Assembly: GCA_012845835.1 (NCBI GenBank) | Contig: JABAKD010000015.1 | Span: 8,867,967 to 8,931,966 of the forward strand | Origin: Undaria pinnatifida | Taxonomy: Eukaryota > Sar > Phaeophyceae > Laminariales > Alariaceae | Direction of reading: 5' to 3' | Length of the DNA: 64,000 bases | In this document: piece by piece, positions 11,190 through 23,176 of the stretch | Position numbering within the stretch: the first letter of the stretch is position 1 | Layout: every line of letters begins with the position of its first letter | Notes under the pieces: model-generated | What the model was told of the DNA's origin: nothing | What the model saw: only the letters and a program-made list of their open reading frames with translations | The model's database searches: none | Made by a program: the position numbers and the translations under genes

Positions 11190-12330
11190 GTGTCAATTAA
11201 GTGTGCTACCGTGCGAGTATGTTGATAGCACATTCCGTAGTATACGCGTGGACGTGCTGCATTTTTGCCATGGATATCGTTCCGCCCTAGGAAGGGAGGC
11301 ACGGGACTGATCGAAGTCAGACGCCGAGCCTCTTGCTCGTGGTGGCAGCAGAGTCTCCACGTGGTGTTCTCCTGTTTGCAAGATTCGGGAATTCATGTTA
11401 AGTACTAACTGCTGCTCTCACACCCAACCAGCCAGGTACTCCAGATCCGACCGCCCGTCGTCGATGCAGCGGGCCAATGGTATATGCGTACGATGCAGGT
11501 TCTGTACAGATACGCGGTTATATCGGTGCTAAAGGCGACAATATACCAGAAACTCATTGACGGATCCGACTCGCGTGGGCATATTACCATCAGTTCATGT
11601 GGGAGCTGCACAATTTTGAGGAGACCTTGTTCACACTAAAGGTGCGCCTGCAAAATGCCGAGGTAATGGAGACCCTGCTGTACGGGTGTGTGACTCGGAT
11701 TCTCAGCCAGGGACACTTCCCAGACCTCCTATCGGCAAACCACAACCTCCTCTTGAGCATTATTGGCATCCAGCGCCGACAAATGACCGACCGCCTCATA
11801 CCGATCGCCAAAGCTCTCAAGGATGCACAATGTGAGAGTGTTGAGACGACCACTCGCAAACGACCGCTACTCTATACGACAGCCGTACAACGGACCACCA
11901 ATGAGGGGCTGACCAATCGCGTTATGTTCGGTACGATAGATCGTTGGAAGAAACCGGGACTAGCCCAACCAAAACCGAACCGGGCCCGATGTCTCCTAGC
12001 AGACGATATCAGAATACTCAAAGCCCCCGAGGGGTCCACGGATAGCCTCTCTTTGCTGTTCGAAGTATAGACGATGCTAATGCAGAGGGCGGCTAAGAAA
12101 AGTGGCAACTCGTACCGAAGGGTCGTCCACGCGGTGGACCGGCTTCATGACGAGATGGCACAGGGGCGAGGCGGATAAGAACTAGCTACGCCCCGCAGCA
12201 GTGGGCGCCAAGAGCAGGGGCAAAGAGGGAACCGGGGGAAGGGAGGGGGGTACTGATACAGCTGTCGACGCATGGATAATCAAATTGGTATATCATGTAA
12301 CCAGGTACCGCTTCGATTAATATGTCGGAC
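11190..12330 (+). pseudogene. LINE reverse-transcriptase remnant 3 (C-terminal part)
   Basis: The plus strand keeps a 157-codon open frame (11,597-12,070). It encodes the C-terminal tail of a LINE polymerase: LKVRLQNAEVMETLLYGCVT, then LLSIIGIQRRQMTDRLIP and CESVETTTRKRPLLY. Upstream, 11,190-11,600 is the inverted counterpart of remnant 1. Downstream, near 12,140, out-of-frame VDRLHDEM-like sequence matches the WHR tail of remnant 2. No YADD box in the same frame survives. It runs opposite to remnants 1 and 2. Confidence 0.75.
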
Positions 12331-13060
12331 CGTGTGCAGCTATAGCCCTAAACCGTCGCGAGAGCGATAGTGTTTTGCTTCGTTTTCTTTGGGTTTAAAG
12401 ATTGGAGCGCAAAAGCGGCAGCAATGACACTTAGTTGGTGTCTTGCTTACTTGTTTTCTTTGATGTGCCTTGCTCTCTCCTTGTTCCCGGGTTTTGCCTC
12501 CCCACCGGCCTTATGCCGGTATGTTCTTCCTCTTCTTATTGTTACGTCCGTGCAACAGTTATCTGTTCCTTTTCAGCATTTGTGCCGTTTTTGTTGCAGC
12601 AGTTATGACCTCCTTGCATCTCATTGTTCATAGACCCTGTTCTTTTACTTTAAATGTTATATTTTTTTTTCTTATCTTATGGTCTGACTTGTTTTGTCGG
12701 GTTTTCGTACCCGGTACGCCAGAGTCTAAATTGATCTACCTTGATTAATCATTGCGAGTTTTTGTTCACTCTATCTCACGGTCCGTGACTGCATAGTTTG
12801 TACGGGGTATCTTTGTAGGACGAAGAATATATTCGCGGACACTAGGTGTGCTGGTGTCGTTGGGTGGAAATAACGGTTTACTGTTAAGACAACGCGCATA
12901 TAACAACAAACATTGTCGTTCTGCTGTCTGCTGCGCTGTTGCGTTTTATTATTTCTGAGATGTTTGGGATTATGACTTGTGGTGTGTTGTTGCTGTACCG
13001 AGAATCACACACCCGCAAACACCACACACCTCGGACAAGTCGGCTATTCCCACATAATTT
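12331..13060. other. No gene recognised; pyrimidine-rich
   Basis: The plus strand at 12,370-12,760 is T/C-rich and therefore reads as hydrophobic residues. I see no exon-like splice sites or family motif and treat those frames as compositional. Confidence 0.4.
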
Positions 13061-14142
13061 CTAGATATTAAAGCGCAAGATATATTCCCGATTCTCTGGT
13101 CGATCTTGTCGATCTTGTGCACATCATCTATCAACTATGCAACTTTCAGGTAATAATGTCTGGCGTAGAACACACGTCTGGCTGGGTTGTGTTGCGTCAG
13201 ACAGAGGATTGCATCGGTGCTGTCTTCATTGCAAGCCCGCAAGTCGCAGATCCATCGGTGGTGTAACATGGGAAACGATCAGGCAGGCAGGAGAAAACAA
13301 GTAAATCCTTCTGCCTTCCGGTTTGAACGGGCAACTCGAGGCTTCAAAGGTGGAGACCGGTTATTTCAAACGTTGAGGCGGGTTGCCTCCAGGTGAAGCA
13401 ATACGCACCGCGTCTCTTGTCCGCCTTGCTTGGTGTCGTCCCCGCTCTTCTGATCTCCGAGCTTTTTAATATATTAAAACGGTTCGCGGGTTTTTATGTA
13501 CGGGTGTGGCTCTTTGATTCTTCGAGCAGACTACTCCAAATTCAAAAAGGCCACCCGACCACTCTACTACTACTGTGGGCGGTCCGCAAACCGCCTATGT
13601 CGCAAGCCAGGGGTAGGGCTGGGAGAGTCTTCCGCACTTGTCGCGTTGGCGTTGATGGAGCTCTTGTGCCGCGTTGCCTTTGTTTATGGGCCATACACAG
13701 CTCGTCGGTCATTGATGAACGTGAGAAGAATTTCTGCTGATTTAGAAAATTGTCTTCTGGCTGATATGTGTTCGTACATAGAGCTGAATTTGCGATTTTT
13801 CGGGTACTCTTGACGACGCGTCGTCCTGTCTGCCGTAGGCAAATCCGCAGATAGTCCTCAAGGAACTTAGTAGTAGCCTCTTCGGAACAGTGATCGAGTG
13901 TTGCGGATGCCGTCTGGAGTGTACGGGATGCCCTGTGGTAAACGCTGTTTATCTCGGTGTGTTGGTGTCCTGGCTGCCTGGTCGTGTTCTCAAAATGGCA
14001 TGTGGGATTAGACCTATAGTCTACTCGTACAGGTTGTTTCCCTCGCAAACTGAGCCTTCACCTTACAATAAAACCAACTTTTCATTTCTTCCTCCCCCCC
14101 CCCAACAGGTCGTATCACGAACAATATATTTAATGCAAGTAA
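13061..14142. mobile_element. Dispersed repeat A, copy 3 (full length)
   Basis: Matches copy 1 from edge to edge (ctagatatta...taatgcaagtaa), about 1,082 bp against 1,108 bp. It is followed within 20 bp by the LTR-like start of the gag remnant. Confidence 0.65.
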
Positions 14143-14159
14143 TTTACAATTGTTAAAAC

Positions 14160-16353
14160 AATTTCGTCAGGAAGTTCCACTGCCGCTGTTGACGATTGTT
14201 GTGAGCTCTTGAGGACTTTAAAGGAGGACGGAAATGTCCACAGCCGGTGGCATGGTACTTCCCCGTGTGATAACAACCAATATATTTCATTGTGAAGAAA
14301 CGAACTCCAAGCCTACAAGGAGGGGTATTCGGAGCTGAGACCACCGGGCCCACGGCCGCGAGTAGGTACAATTCAATTGAATTGGGTAAGTTCTGCTTAC
14401 TGCCAAGAACATGACCAATTTGATTTTCAGAGGCCGGGGGGCACTGTTTCGCGTGCTGGTGTGGGATACCAGCCGAAAACAAAATTGAAGAACTTACAGC
14501 AGCAAGAGAAGCGCGAGCACAGAACGCATGCAGCGTCCACTCTGCAAGTTATAGCAAGCCGAGAGGTGGAGCCCGAGTCGGCGGCAGGCTTAAGCCGGAA
14601 ATCAAGGTGACGATCGGTGGAGATAGACCACATAGGTTGGGTGGCGAAGGTGTTACCTTCGAAGACATGCGCGAATTTATCGTTGCCTACTTGGAGTACG
14701 AACAGCAGATGGGCATCAAAAACCACGGTAGAAGAGACCGCGCGCTGCCGAGGAAGCGAGAGCTGCTAGATTCATCGACCCAGATGATGGTGGCTGATGA
14801 GTTCTGCCAAGGCAAGAAGTGGGCCGACCTCTCTAAGGAAGAACTTTTGCAAGGCCTCAAAGCGTTTGTTGGTGTTGATATGCAGCAGACGAGTGATAAA
14901 GATTTTCGTCGCTAGATATCCCGTGTGCTGTGAATGATGGATGCGAGCGTGCCGGTAGATAGCAGGGTGATCATGCAAAAACATGCCCTGCGGAAATGCC
15001 TTGCTGACAGCGGGCTCTCGGGGGCTGGGAAGCCCGACGGTTGGCAGTACACCATTAAGCATGGCAAGATACTGTTTGAGGCAATAGCGTCGGGAATCGA
15101 GCCACTCGAGATCCGCCGCAAAGTGGAAACGAAGGTCCGATTTGATCCTGTAGCGCATGATCATGACGCATTGTTTACTAGTATTGCCAAGCAGCAACGT
15201 TACCGAGCTGTCATTGAGGCCAACGATGCTGAACGTCAGCAGGCGGCAAAAAGGCGTGACGCTAGGTCAATGGCTGCTGCGTGACTACGCCTGTAAGGAC
15301 GTGCTGTTGACGAGCACGACTCATGCTAGAGTGGGCAATACTACTGGTGTTCGTCCTGAGCGCAAGCGTCGGTACGACAGCACTGAACGTATTGCGTGTT
15401 GCAAGCAAGATAACAATCAGTGGGACTGCCCCCAACGCCGGCACGGTATAGCGGGCAAAGGCGTCCATGGCCAGAGCCGCAGCCAGACCCGCCATGCAGC
15501 AGCATCAGTCCACCCGCGCTTAGCTCAGCACACCGGGAGTAAGACCACCGCGATGACCCCTGCGTCCGCCACTCCCCGTTCTCTTGGCATCTAACGCGGT
15601 GGCCACGGAGCCGAACCTGCTGCGCCTGAAGCTTTTTCGCAAAAGGATGACGACTTCGTGTGCATTTGCGTGCCGCGAGGGGGGTAGATGGCGCCATTGG
15701 ATGGCGAAATCGCGGAGATTGTGGAGCATGGTGTTTCTCAGAGCAATGAGTCATAGAATGGAGTCCTAGTTTTGAACTCGGGTCTGATGCACCTGCCGGC
15801 ACTCGCGTGGCAGCATTCTCGTGGAGATTCCAGCGCCAGTTCATCCGCGCGTGTCTCAATGGTTCAGCTTGGTGAATGTGGTGTCACGAGCGTGGGTTCG
15901 GCAGACAACCGCATTCGGAGACCCCGACCCAGCATTTCGCGAAGTGCCTTGCGTTTCCCGGTGCTTTCGCGGCTGCTGAGGTCAAATTAATAATTGATTT
16001 ATGGTTCGAGCAATACACAAGTGTTGGAGGAACTGGTAGAGGTGCCGTGAGGACAGCCGGGGATGGCGCAAACCTTGTTAACGCAACCGTTAGTTGGGCG
16101 TGCGCATGTGGTGACGTCGTTGGGCCAGAGGTGTGACTTCGAGACGCAATCGTGTCTGCTCCATGAAACGATCGAAATTCCATGGGGACCAGTACGGTTT
16201 AGCATGCCGCTTATCGTGCTTCTTAGTGCAAGCGTTGTGGGTATCAGCCGGCAGAAGACGCTGAGGGGAAAACTCGGCATCGACGTCATGGCGCGGGCCG
16301 TGGTCGCGAGGCGGTCCGGCTATTACATGCTCGTAGTCTATATCTACAGCTGA
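14160..16353 (+). pseudogene. Ty3/gypsy-like gag-protease remnant (copy 1)
   Basis: The first ~250 bp resemble the LTRs at 50,037 and 52,785. Then broken plus-strand frames parallel the better copy at 50,560-52,105 piece by piece: EDMREFIVAYLEYEQQM (near 14,670), a VFMQK-like segment read as VIMQKHALRKCLADSGL (near 14,970), and ASGIEPLEIRRKVE (near 15,090). A protease C-terminus follows near 16,170-16,300 (IPWGPVRFSMPLIVL, QKTLRGKLGIDVMA). The zinc knuckle is only partly recognisable (IACCKQDNNQWDC, near 15,390). The protease active-site region near 15,985 reads VKLIIDLWFEQ, without DSG. No reverse transcriptase, integrase or 3' LTR follows, so the element is truncated and dead. Confidence 0.75.
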
Positions 16354-16359
16354 GTGAGC

Positions 16360-17255
16360 AGTACTAACCGGACCGAACTGTTGAGTTGAAATAACATTAC
16401 GAGCAGTACAGAACCGTGCGTCCGGAAGCATGCGTGGTATCGAGCGCCGAAATGCATCAAGTACAGGCACTTTCCGCAATACATCATTAAAGCGAGTACT
16501 CGCAGTTTCTAGTCTCGAAGTACGGCCGGCGTACTGAAGATACCACAGAGGGTGCACCAGGGCTGCAGCATGCGCGTACAGTACGTATCATTGCAATTTT
16601 CTTTGTCACACTTGACTTGTTTCCGTCGCACTTGCGCTGCGCAGTGGGTACGTTTTACGGTAGGCGCACACCGTTTTTCCTGAGGTTCCTGACTTTTAGA
16701 GCTCTATATGTACCTCCCGCCGAAACCAGTTATTGCAAAAGTTGAACATTTTTTTTTTTTTTAAACCCGTGGCTCTCTTGGCATACAGCATGCAAAAAGA
16801 TTCTTTTTGCACAGCGGCAATCAAGTTTATGAACCCTTTAGGGCAATGAGTCCCGCCAGGCTTCAACATTTGGGGCCAAATCATGCTACCACAAGCGCAG
16901 AACGCGTCGGTGGTGGGGTGCGGTAGGGTAATCGATAGAAAAGATTCCACAATATGATACCGTACAACCTAACTATGAATGGCCATCACCGTCATCTTGC
17001 CAGCCCTTGGCATAACTGCGATGAAACCTAGGCGGTGGCGAAGTGCAATCCTAATGCACAAGACAGAAGACAAGGCTGCCTGTCTGCCTGCCTGGCTGTC
17101 AAAATAGTCTTGCCCCTCAGACTGTCCCAGTCTCGCCTTGCTGTATGGGTAGAGAGGGTGGGCGACACAACCAGCAGAATACTAGGTCCTGTGCTGCGCC
17201 GAGCCGTGGCCGTAGCGTGCTGAGCATTCCCGACAGTCCCGAGGCAGACCTCGCA
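16360..17255. other. No gene recognised
   Basis: Holds a short phrase (agctctatatgtacctcccgccgaaacc, about 16,698-16,727) with diverged relatives near 19,702-19,750 and 20,785-20,815. No coding sequence is supported. Confidence 0.4.
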
Positions 17256-17259
17256 ACGA

Positions 17260-18200
17260 TCACTCCATCAACGGATGTAGAAAACGGCGACCGCCCGCTT
17301 CAAGCGGTGTAGAAATCTCCACACTAACGGCTAATTGATGACAGGTTGTCACTCATGTCGTCAACGGCGTCAAGGGAGGATAGAGCACCATGTACGGATC
17401 GGAAATCCTTCTACAATGTACAACCGCAACCCAGTGGCGAAAACAATAATGTCACAGGCCGACACCGCCCCTCAGAGTATGGACACTCCGTCCACATCCG
17501 CACCGATTGCCGATCGGTGATTGGCTGGGGCTCATAAAGCCAACGAGAGGGAAAAATTGCCACTAGCCTGCACAATTTTCCCCTGGGGCCAACGCTACCT
17601 CACGATTTTTCCCTGAGGCCAACGTGGCGCTCACATCGCAGCCAGAGAGGATACGGTCCCATCTCCTGACAGAAAACAAATACACAAATACACACTTCAA
17701 ACAACCAGGGCACGAAGCCACGTATTCCTCTCGGTCGTTACCGTCCGTCACGGTGGGGACTGGTTACTGACTGCCTGGGGATCATAGGGCCAGTGCGCTG
17801 CGAGAGTTGCCTCTCGGGTCAACGTCGAGGTTTCGCCGCACCCGGGCAGGTTAAGGAACAATCCACGAGTCAGAAATCCATCCAACAATATACAACCCCA
17901 ACAACCCGTTGACAAAAACAGTGATCCGCCGTGTCGATACCGCACCACACGGTGTGGAAACCCCACACCCAGCGACTTGTCGCTGATTGGCTGGGGACCG
18001 TGAAGCCAGCGCGCTGCGAGAGTTGTCCCTGTGGCCAACGTCGAGGTTTCGCGGCAAACGGGGACGACAAGGTCCAATTCCCTGGTCAAACATTCTCCCA
18101 CTCACATACAACTTCAACCGATGGGTACGAAAACAGTGTTCCCTCGGTTAGATACCGCCCTGCGCGGCGTGAAAACACCGTCTCCATCCGCTGATTTCTG
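17260..18200 (-). repeat. Palindrome-containing satellite array C2
   Basis: Reverse-oriented relatives of the array at 7,290-8,360. The phrase cgataccgcaccacacggtg recurs in diverged forms near 17,460, 17,935 and 18,155, with gccaacgtcgaggtttcg blocks near 17,820 and 18,035 spaced about 215 bp apart. No conserved peptide is encoded. Confidence 0.65.
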
Positions 18201-21200
18201 ATCTTACCGGCGTGTTAGACCTGCGCAATGATGACCTTGCCCATAATATGCAGCGGCTCTGGGAACTGCTGCTACGCATTTCATACCATGTACACCAACA
18301 CTACGACCCAGAGACAACAGACGGATATATAAGGGCCGCTACGACTCTAGATTTATGACTGCAATGGTCCTTACTTTTCGTTCAGAGTAGTGGTACATCA
18401 CAGTACACCACGAGTACTCTAGCAACACGACATACGTAGTAATATCAATGTGGGCAACACGCATCTAGCGCTAGTACCAACTAAAACCTACACAACACCC
18501 ATTTTGAGAGAGGGAAAGTCACAGAGGTAGTAACGGTTGGCTACAGCAAAACACGGGATCACCTGAACAGAGGAACGAAACGCTATTGAACATACGGTAC
18601 GGTATATGCTTACAAACGTTCGCACAAGGTTCGTCAGTTGTGGAGCTCTGTATTCCGACATACGCACAGTTTGAGGCAAACTGAGAGCCACGCATCGTCT
18701 GCCGACCACCGTTTTTGCTGAGGGTCGGGTTGCGGTTTTCGAAAGCTCTTGCTCAGGAGTCCACAAGGTACACGGGCGACGGCAAAGTACTAAAACGCAT
18801 ACCCCGCGGACGAGCAACATAATGGACGGCTAAGAGAATCGGGGTTCGCTCTGGGGATTGCGTGATTCGAGTGTTTATCACTGTTGGCATCTCCTTAGTG
18901 CCCAAAGTATCAAGTAAGCCATCTCAATTCAACCGCAGGGCAACTCTCGCACGACGGCGGCATGCCAGGCCAATGTGACCGCCTTGTTGGGCGAAACCGC
19001 TTGGTTTCTTACAGGTTATGAGTGCCGTTTACAAGGACTGCCAACCAATTTTGACCGATTTATGGCGGCATTCCGCCTTACTGAGACCGCCGTATCGCGG
19101 GATTCCTACCGCAGATGTTTGAAACATATCTCATGCCAATAAGGCATAAATCGTGACAACATCCAAACCACGAAATTGTAATTGCCATAAATAAACAGTG
19201 CCATTACTGGCACTCCCTCCTTTGTTCACACTGGTCGACAGGGCTAGCGCCGTCGCCCAAGGCGTCGCTGAGATCCGTGGTCCCGCCTCCGGAAGAACAC
19301 GCTAGAACCTGAACTGAATGAAAAAAAAACGAAAATCTAGTGCACCGTCTCACGACTACCGCTCGTGCTTCGCGCCGTGCCGTTGGCGTTCGGTCGCGAG
19401 TTGGCCCTGTCGCTGCCTGCGTTTGGGCTGCCGTCTTCCCTAGGTGGCAAAAGCCGTTGGGTCTGCAGCGAAAGCGACGACAAGAATCATGGCGGCAATG
19501 TGCACACGGATAAGTTTAATCTATGCGCAGGCGGTGCACAATATATGATTCAGTAGCACAATCTACTAGACCGCCCAATCACCGACGTAATAAAAAAACG
19601 CCTGCCAGGCACAGCGTATATGCGGCGAAAACAGGTTAAAAGAACGGGTTGTCCGTGTACATCGACGCATGCTGACGTAGAGGCACACCGTTTTCATTCT
19701 GCGGCTCTATTTAGGTGACCAATTACTTTATACCTCCACCCCAAACCTCTGATGTTGATCCAACGGAGTACAACCGGATGAGCAAAGCCGTCGTCTAGGC
19801 TTACGAAGCAATCGGTTTTGCAAAAACAACAGAACGGTGTTACAACGACAGCAGGTTAGGATCTCTCGTCATTCAGATAGTAAGTTCGGCCAAACCATGC
19901 GAGCTCTGAGCAATATTACGGTAAGAGTAGCATTTATTGAGCCAAAAAAGGTATGTCTCTGCCCGGTTGAGTTCCTCACATGAGAAACTAACGGCTACGT
20001 TCAATAAGTTTGCGAGCATACCACAAGGCCACAGAGGCTTGGCCGGGTTGCGTGAACGAATGCCTTCGAAGTCATGTGTCGGGTGGGTGAGATATTGAGC
20101 TAGCTCCTCATATAAAGCGCTCAGAAATTCCTCAGAATCGGCCGCACCCCTAGAGCGTGGGATGACCGGCAAAACGTATAAACAGACGTGCTCGTGGGTA
20201 CGAACAAAACGCCGCTTTTCGCAATATCTGCGGTGACCGGTACTCGACGTGGCGCTGTCATTGAAAGGTCCAATTTGAGGGCGGAGTTGGACAAGGAGGA
20301 ATACCGATCTCGCCTACCAAGGCCGGGGAACCAATCACTTCACCCGTTTGGTAACGGTATCGGTAGTGCTTGCGTAAGTGGATACCCTGACTTATTCTAT
20401 TGCGCATTCGTAATTTTCGGTGAGAATCTGAGTCATCCCTCTATAGTGTGGTAGGGGTTGCACCGTTTGGGCCAAAGTAACATTTGTGACCTTCTGGCTG
20501 CTTCAGTTTATCCAGTGATGAACTACTGGCTAGCCTTAAACGTTTGGGATAAATATGGATGTTTTTAAACGTTTAGCGCATATATAGCTGTTGGCTGGGT
20601 TGCGCGGTTGAACGCCCTCGAATTTTACTTTTCAGTGAGTCTATTGAGCTCCTCGTGGTGGGAGTCCACAAAAGTCTGCTGCGCCCTACCACAAGATTTG
20701 TGTTACAACTGTTGCTTGTTTTCATCGTGCAGTGGTACAGGTGTGCACAATTTTCTTTCCGGTCATTTCATCGTTTTCACTTAACGAGCTCTATTTCCCG
20801 CCCGAAACCAAATGGGGCAAAACGAAAGTCCTAACCGATGGGGAAACACACTCCCGTATTCTACTGTATTCAGTTGATGAAAAGTGGTACGATAGAGGTC
20901 GCACGTTTGGGCAAAAATATCACATACGTGAACTGTGCTCCTTACACCCCAAATTCGTTGGAGTTTCATACGTTTGGTTCGCAAATTGTATTTATTTTAA
21001 TACCTAGTTTCAAATGGAACTGTTTATCGAGGCTGCACTTCATATTTTTCCCAACACCAGCCTTTGGGCGGGGAACGGAGGTCCTGAAACTAAGAGCCTG
21101 AGAAAAGAATGGGTGCACATCTCTAACGTGGCAACGGTCCTAGAATAAACAAAAAATCGTTTTGACCCAAAAGTTGACGACGAAGCCATTTTCGGCTAAG

Positions 21201-22031
21201 GAGCCTCACAGTTCAGGATATCGTTCAGCCGCAAAAGGATACTACATCTGTTTTAGCACGTGTCCTGTTACCTTGCGTCAACAAACTATTCGGTTTTCAA
21301 GCCAGAGTCCGTGCGGGGTACAGCGCTACTCGTCGTAATGGCCGGTATGAGCTAATGACAAAGGAGTCGTGGTACTATTAATATGTATACCACTTTAATA
21401 CCGTAGCTCGGGTCACCCGTGATTCCATCGACTCGGTGCTCGGACCGGGGTGTTCCGCATGAGGCAAACTGGACAAGACTAGGTGATGTCCGAAAATATC
21501 GTCCAAAAAGAGGACGAACTTCTGACGGTTTCGTGTTACGGATCCGTGTCTCATCATTTTGAAAGGCATTCCACCGAAAAAGTACTAGTTCGATAGAATA
21601 ACCTGCCACCTGCTGTATACCTGCTATTGGGCTAATACTGTACGACCAGTAGGCCACTACCCCAATATACCACCGTTTGACCGGTAGCTTATTAATCCAC
21701 TTTGCTGACAGTAATATATTGGGATTAAGTACATGGAACCGCCTCAAATGAGTAGGGAAACACTATTGATGGGGTACATCCCCGCCGTCACAGGTGCTGG
21801 CCGTAGAGTGAAGCAGCCTTGTCGATGGCAAGGATGACAAAAGCTATGGCAGAGGTGCACCAATATCCTAATGTATTTCCCCACTCACAATCGGCCCGCG
21901 GGGAAACATAACGTCCCTGCCCGATGAACACTAGCAATCCCATAAACTAGGTATACATAGAAATTTGCCCCCTGCCCCCCCTCGAAAAACAAGAAATGAA
22001 CTTCCGACGATTATGTACTGGGGGCACCGTC
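18201..22031. other. No gene recognised (3.8 kb)
   Basis: Only short frames are present. Small palindromic words occur at 19,060-19,215 (atgccaataaggcat, agtgccattactggcact). I found no exon with consistent splice sites on either strand and no repeat partner beyond short phrases. Confidence 0.4.
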
Positions 22032-22035
22032 ATTC

Positions 22036-22304
22036 GACCCAGGCTTCGGTAGGGGGGTCCCCTTTTGGGCCTTTTTTTTCAATGGCTGGGGGTCACTCGC
22101 GCGAGTAACCCCTTTGTTCCTATGCAATCTTACGTTTTCTTTATGTTTTACATTGACGAAATCAATCCGCAATGCAAAGGTGATCTAAGCTGCGCCAAAC
22201 CAAGTGCCTAAACCATCTTCATCCGTAGGGTACAGATCTACTCGTGCGAGTGGCTGAAACACACCAGTGAAAATGGGGGTAGCCCCCCTTCCGTAGCCTT
22301 GGTC
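22036..22304 (+). mobile_element. MITE 'M', copy a, 269 bp, TSD ATTC
   Basis: It begins GACCCAGGCTTCGGTAGG and ends CCGTAGCCTTGGTC, terminal inverted repeats with one mismatch in the first 18 bases. The flanks are ATTC on both sides (22,032-22,035 and 22,305-22,308), a 4-bp target duplication. Inside are two palindromes: CACTCGCGCGAGTAA near 22,092 and CTACTCGTGCGAGTGGCT near 22,240. There is no coding capacity, so it is non-autonomous. Confidence 0.85.
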
Positions 22305-22308
22305 ATTC

Positions 22309-23050
22309 CGAAAACGTTTTCAGAGCAACAAAAGTGCTACATCGACAAATAGAATAGACGTTAACGTATATTAAAGTAGAGCGCGTCAACTACTTGAACG
22401 CACAACATGCAACGCCCGGCGTAGCACGGTTCCGTAATGAGGACAGTTTGTAGAAGGACGTCTACGACGGGTTTTCAAAGTGGCGTACATGAGGCGCGAG
22501 GGGCGGGGTCTACTCGGTTTTCAGGCGTGGCCGATGTTGTATGGCCATGGAAACTAGACTACAATGCCAACACGGAGCATGTCGGGCCAGCAGATATTGC
22601 ATGCACCACGTGCGAAGCGCCGTGAGGTGCTCGATGGGTCGCATGAAGAGTCAGCTGCATCTTACTAGGACCTGCACTCGTGAGGCGGACTTGCATATGG
22701 ATGACAGCTTCAATAAGTTAATCAAATATCCGCTACGGTCGATTCCAGACACAGCAATAAGAGTATTATATAACTGCGTCTTGCGTGCCTTGCCATGAAC
22801 ACTACGTTGTATGATTATTGCCTGTGTGCAGAGTGAACGTTCTCCACCTTGCACAGATTATCAACCTTTACCGTCGACCTCAAAAAAAATAAAGGCACCC
22901 TGGTGGTCTAGCTCATGTAGTGCGCGCCATGTTTCACAGTGTAGTTGCCAACCGACGCCGACCCAACCAATATTTATCAAAACAATATCATACAAGCGAG
23001 GCGGGTGGGGGGAAGGGGGTGGCCTGCTGGCAACGTTTGTAAGTTGAGTT
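22309..23050. other. Sequence downstream of the transporter gene
   Basis: This is 3' to the stop codon of the minus-strand gene. No canonical AATAAA is obvious on the minus strand; GATAAATATT lies near 22,978. Short frames only. Confidence 0.4.
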
Positions 23051-23176
23051 TTAGGATGTTTTCTGGCGCACCTCGCTTCCTTTGGAAGCGTCCAGCTTTG
23101 GCATGAAGAGCGATGCAAGCAGATGGAAAATTGCACTCGCCAGGTAAGTCCCGCAAACACTTAGAATTAGTGTGAC
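23051..23176 (-). CDS. MFS transporter exon 11 (residues 453-493; helix 12, stop)
   Basis: The acceptor follows a CT-rich tract (ctctctcttcgtgaatttcag). The exon encodes VTLILSVCGTYLASAIFHLL, a short charged tail ending RQKTS, and TAA at 23,053-23,051. The phase 0 join to exon 10 is exact. No dileucine or KKXX signal is evident in the tail. Confidence 0.92.
   Translation of the reverse strand, partial: VTLILSVCGTYLASAIFHLLASLFMPKLDASKGSEVRQKTS

Noticed and set aside
11190-12330. An intact LINE
   Set aside because: Only the C-terminal tail is in one frame. The catalytic YADD box, endonuclease and ORF1 are missing.
12370-12748. Hydrophobic plus-strand frames as membrane protein exons
   Set aside because: The T/C-rich strand gives Leu/Phe/Ser by composition alone. 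Two frames look equally hydrophobic and no splice sites fit.
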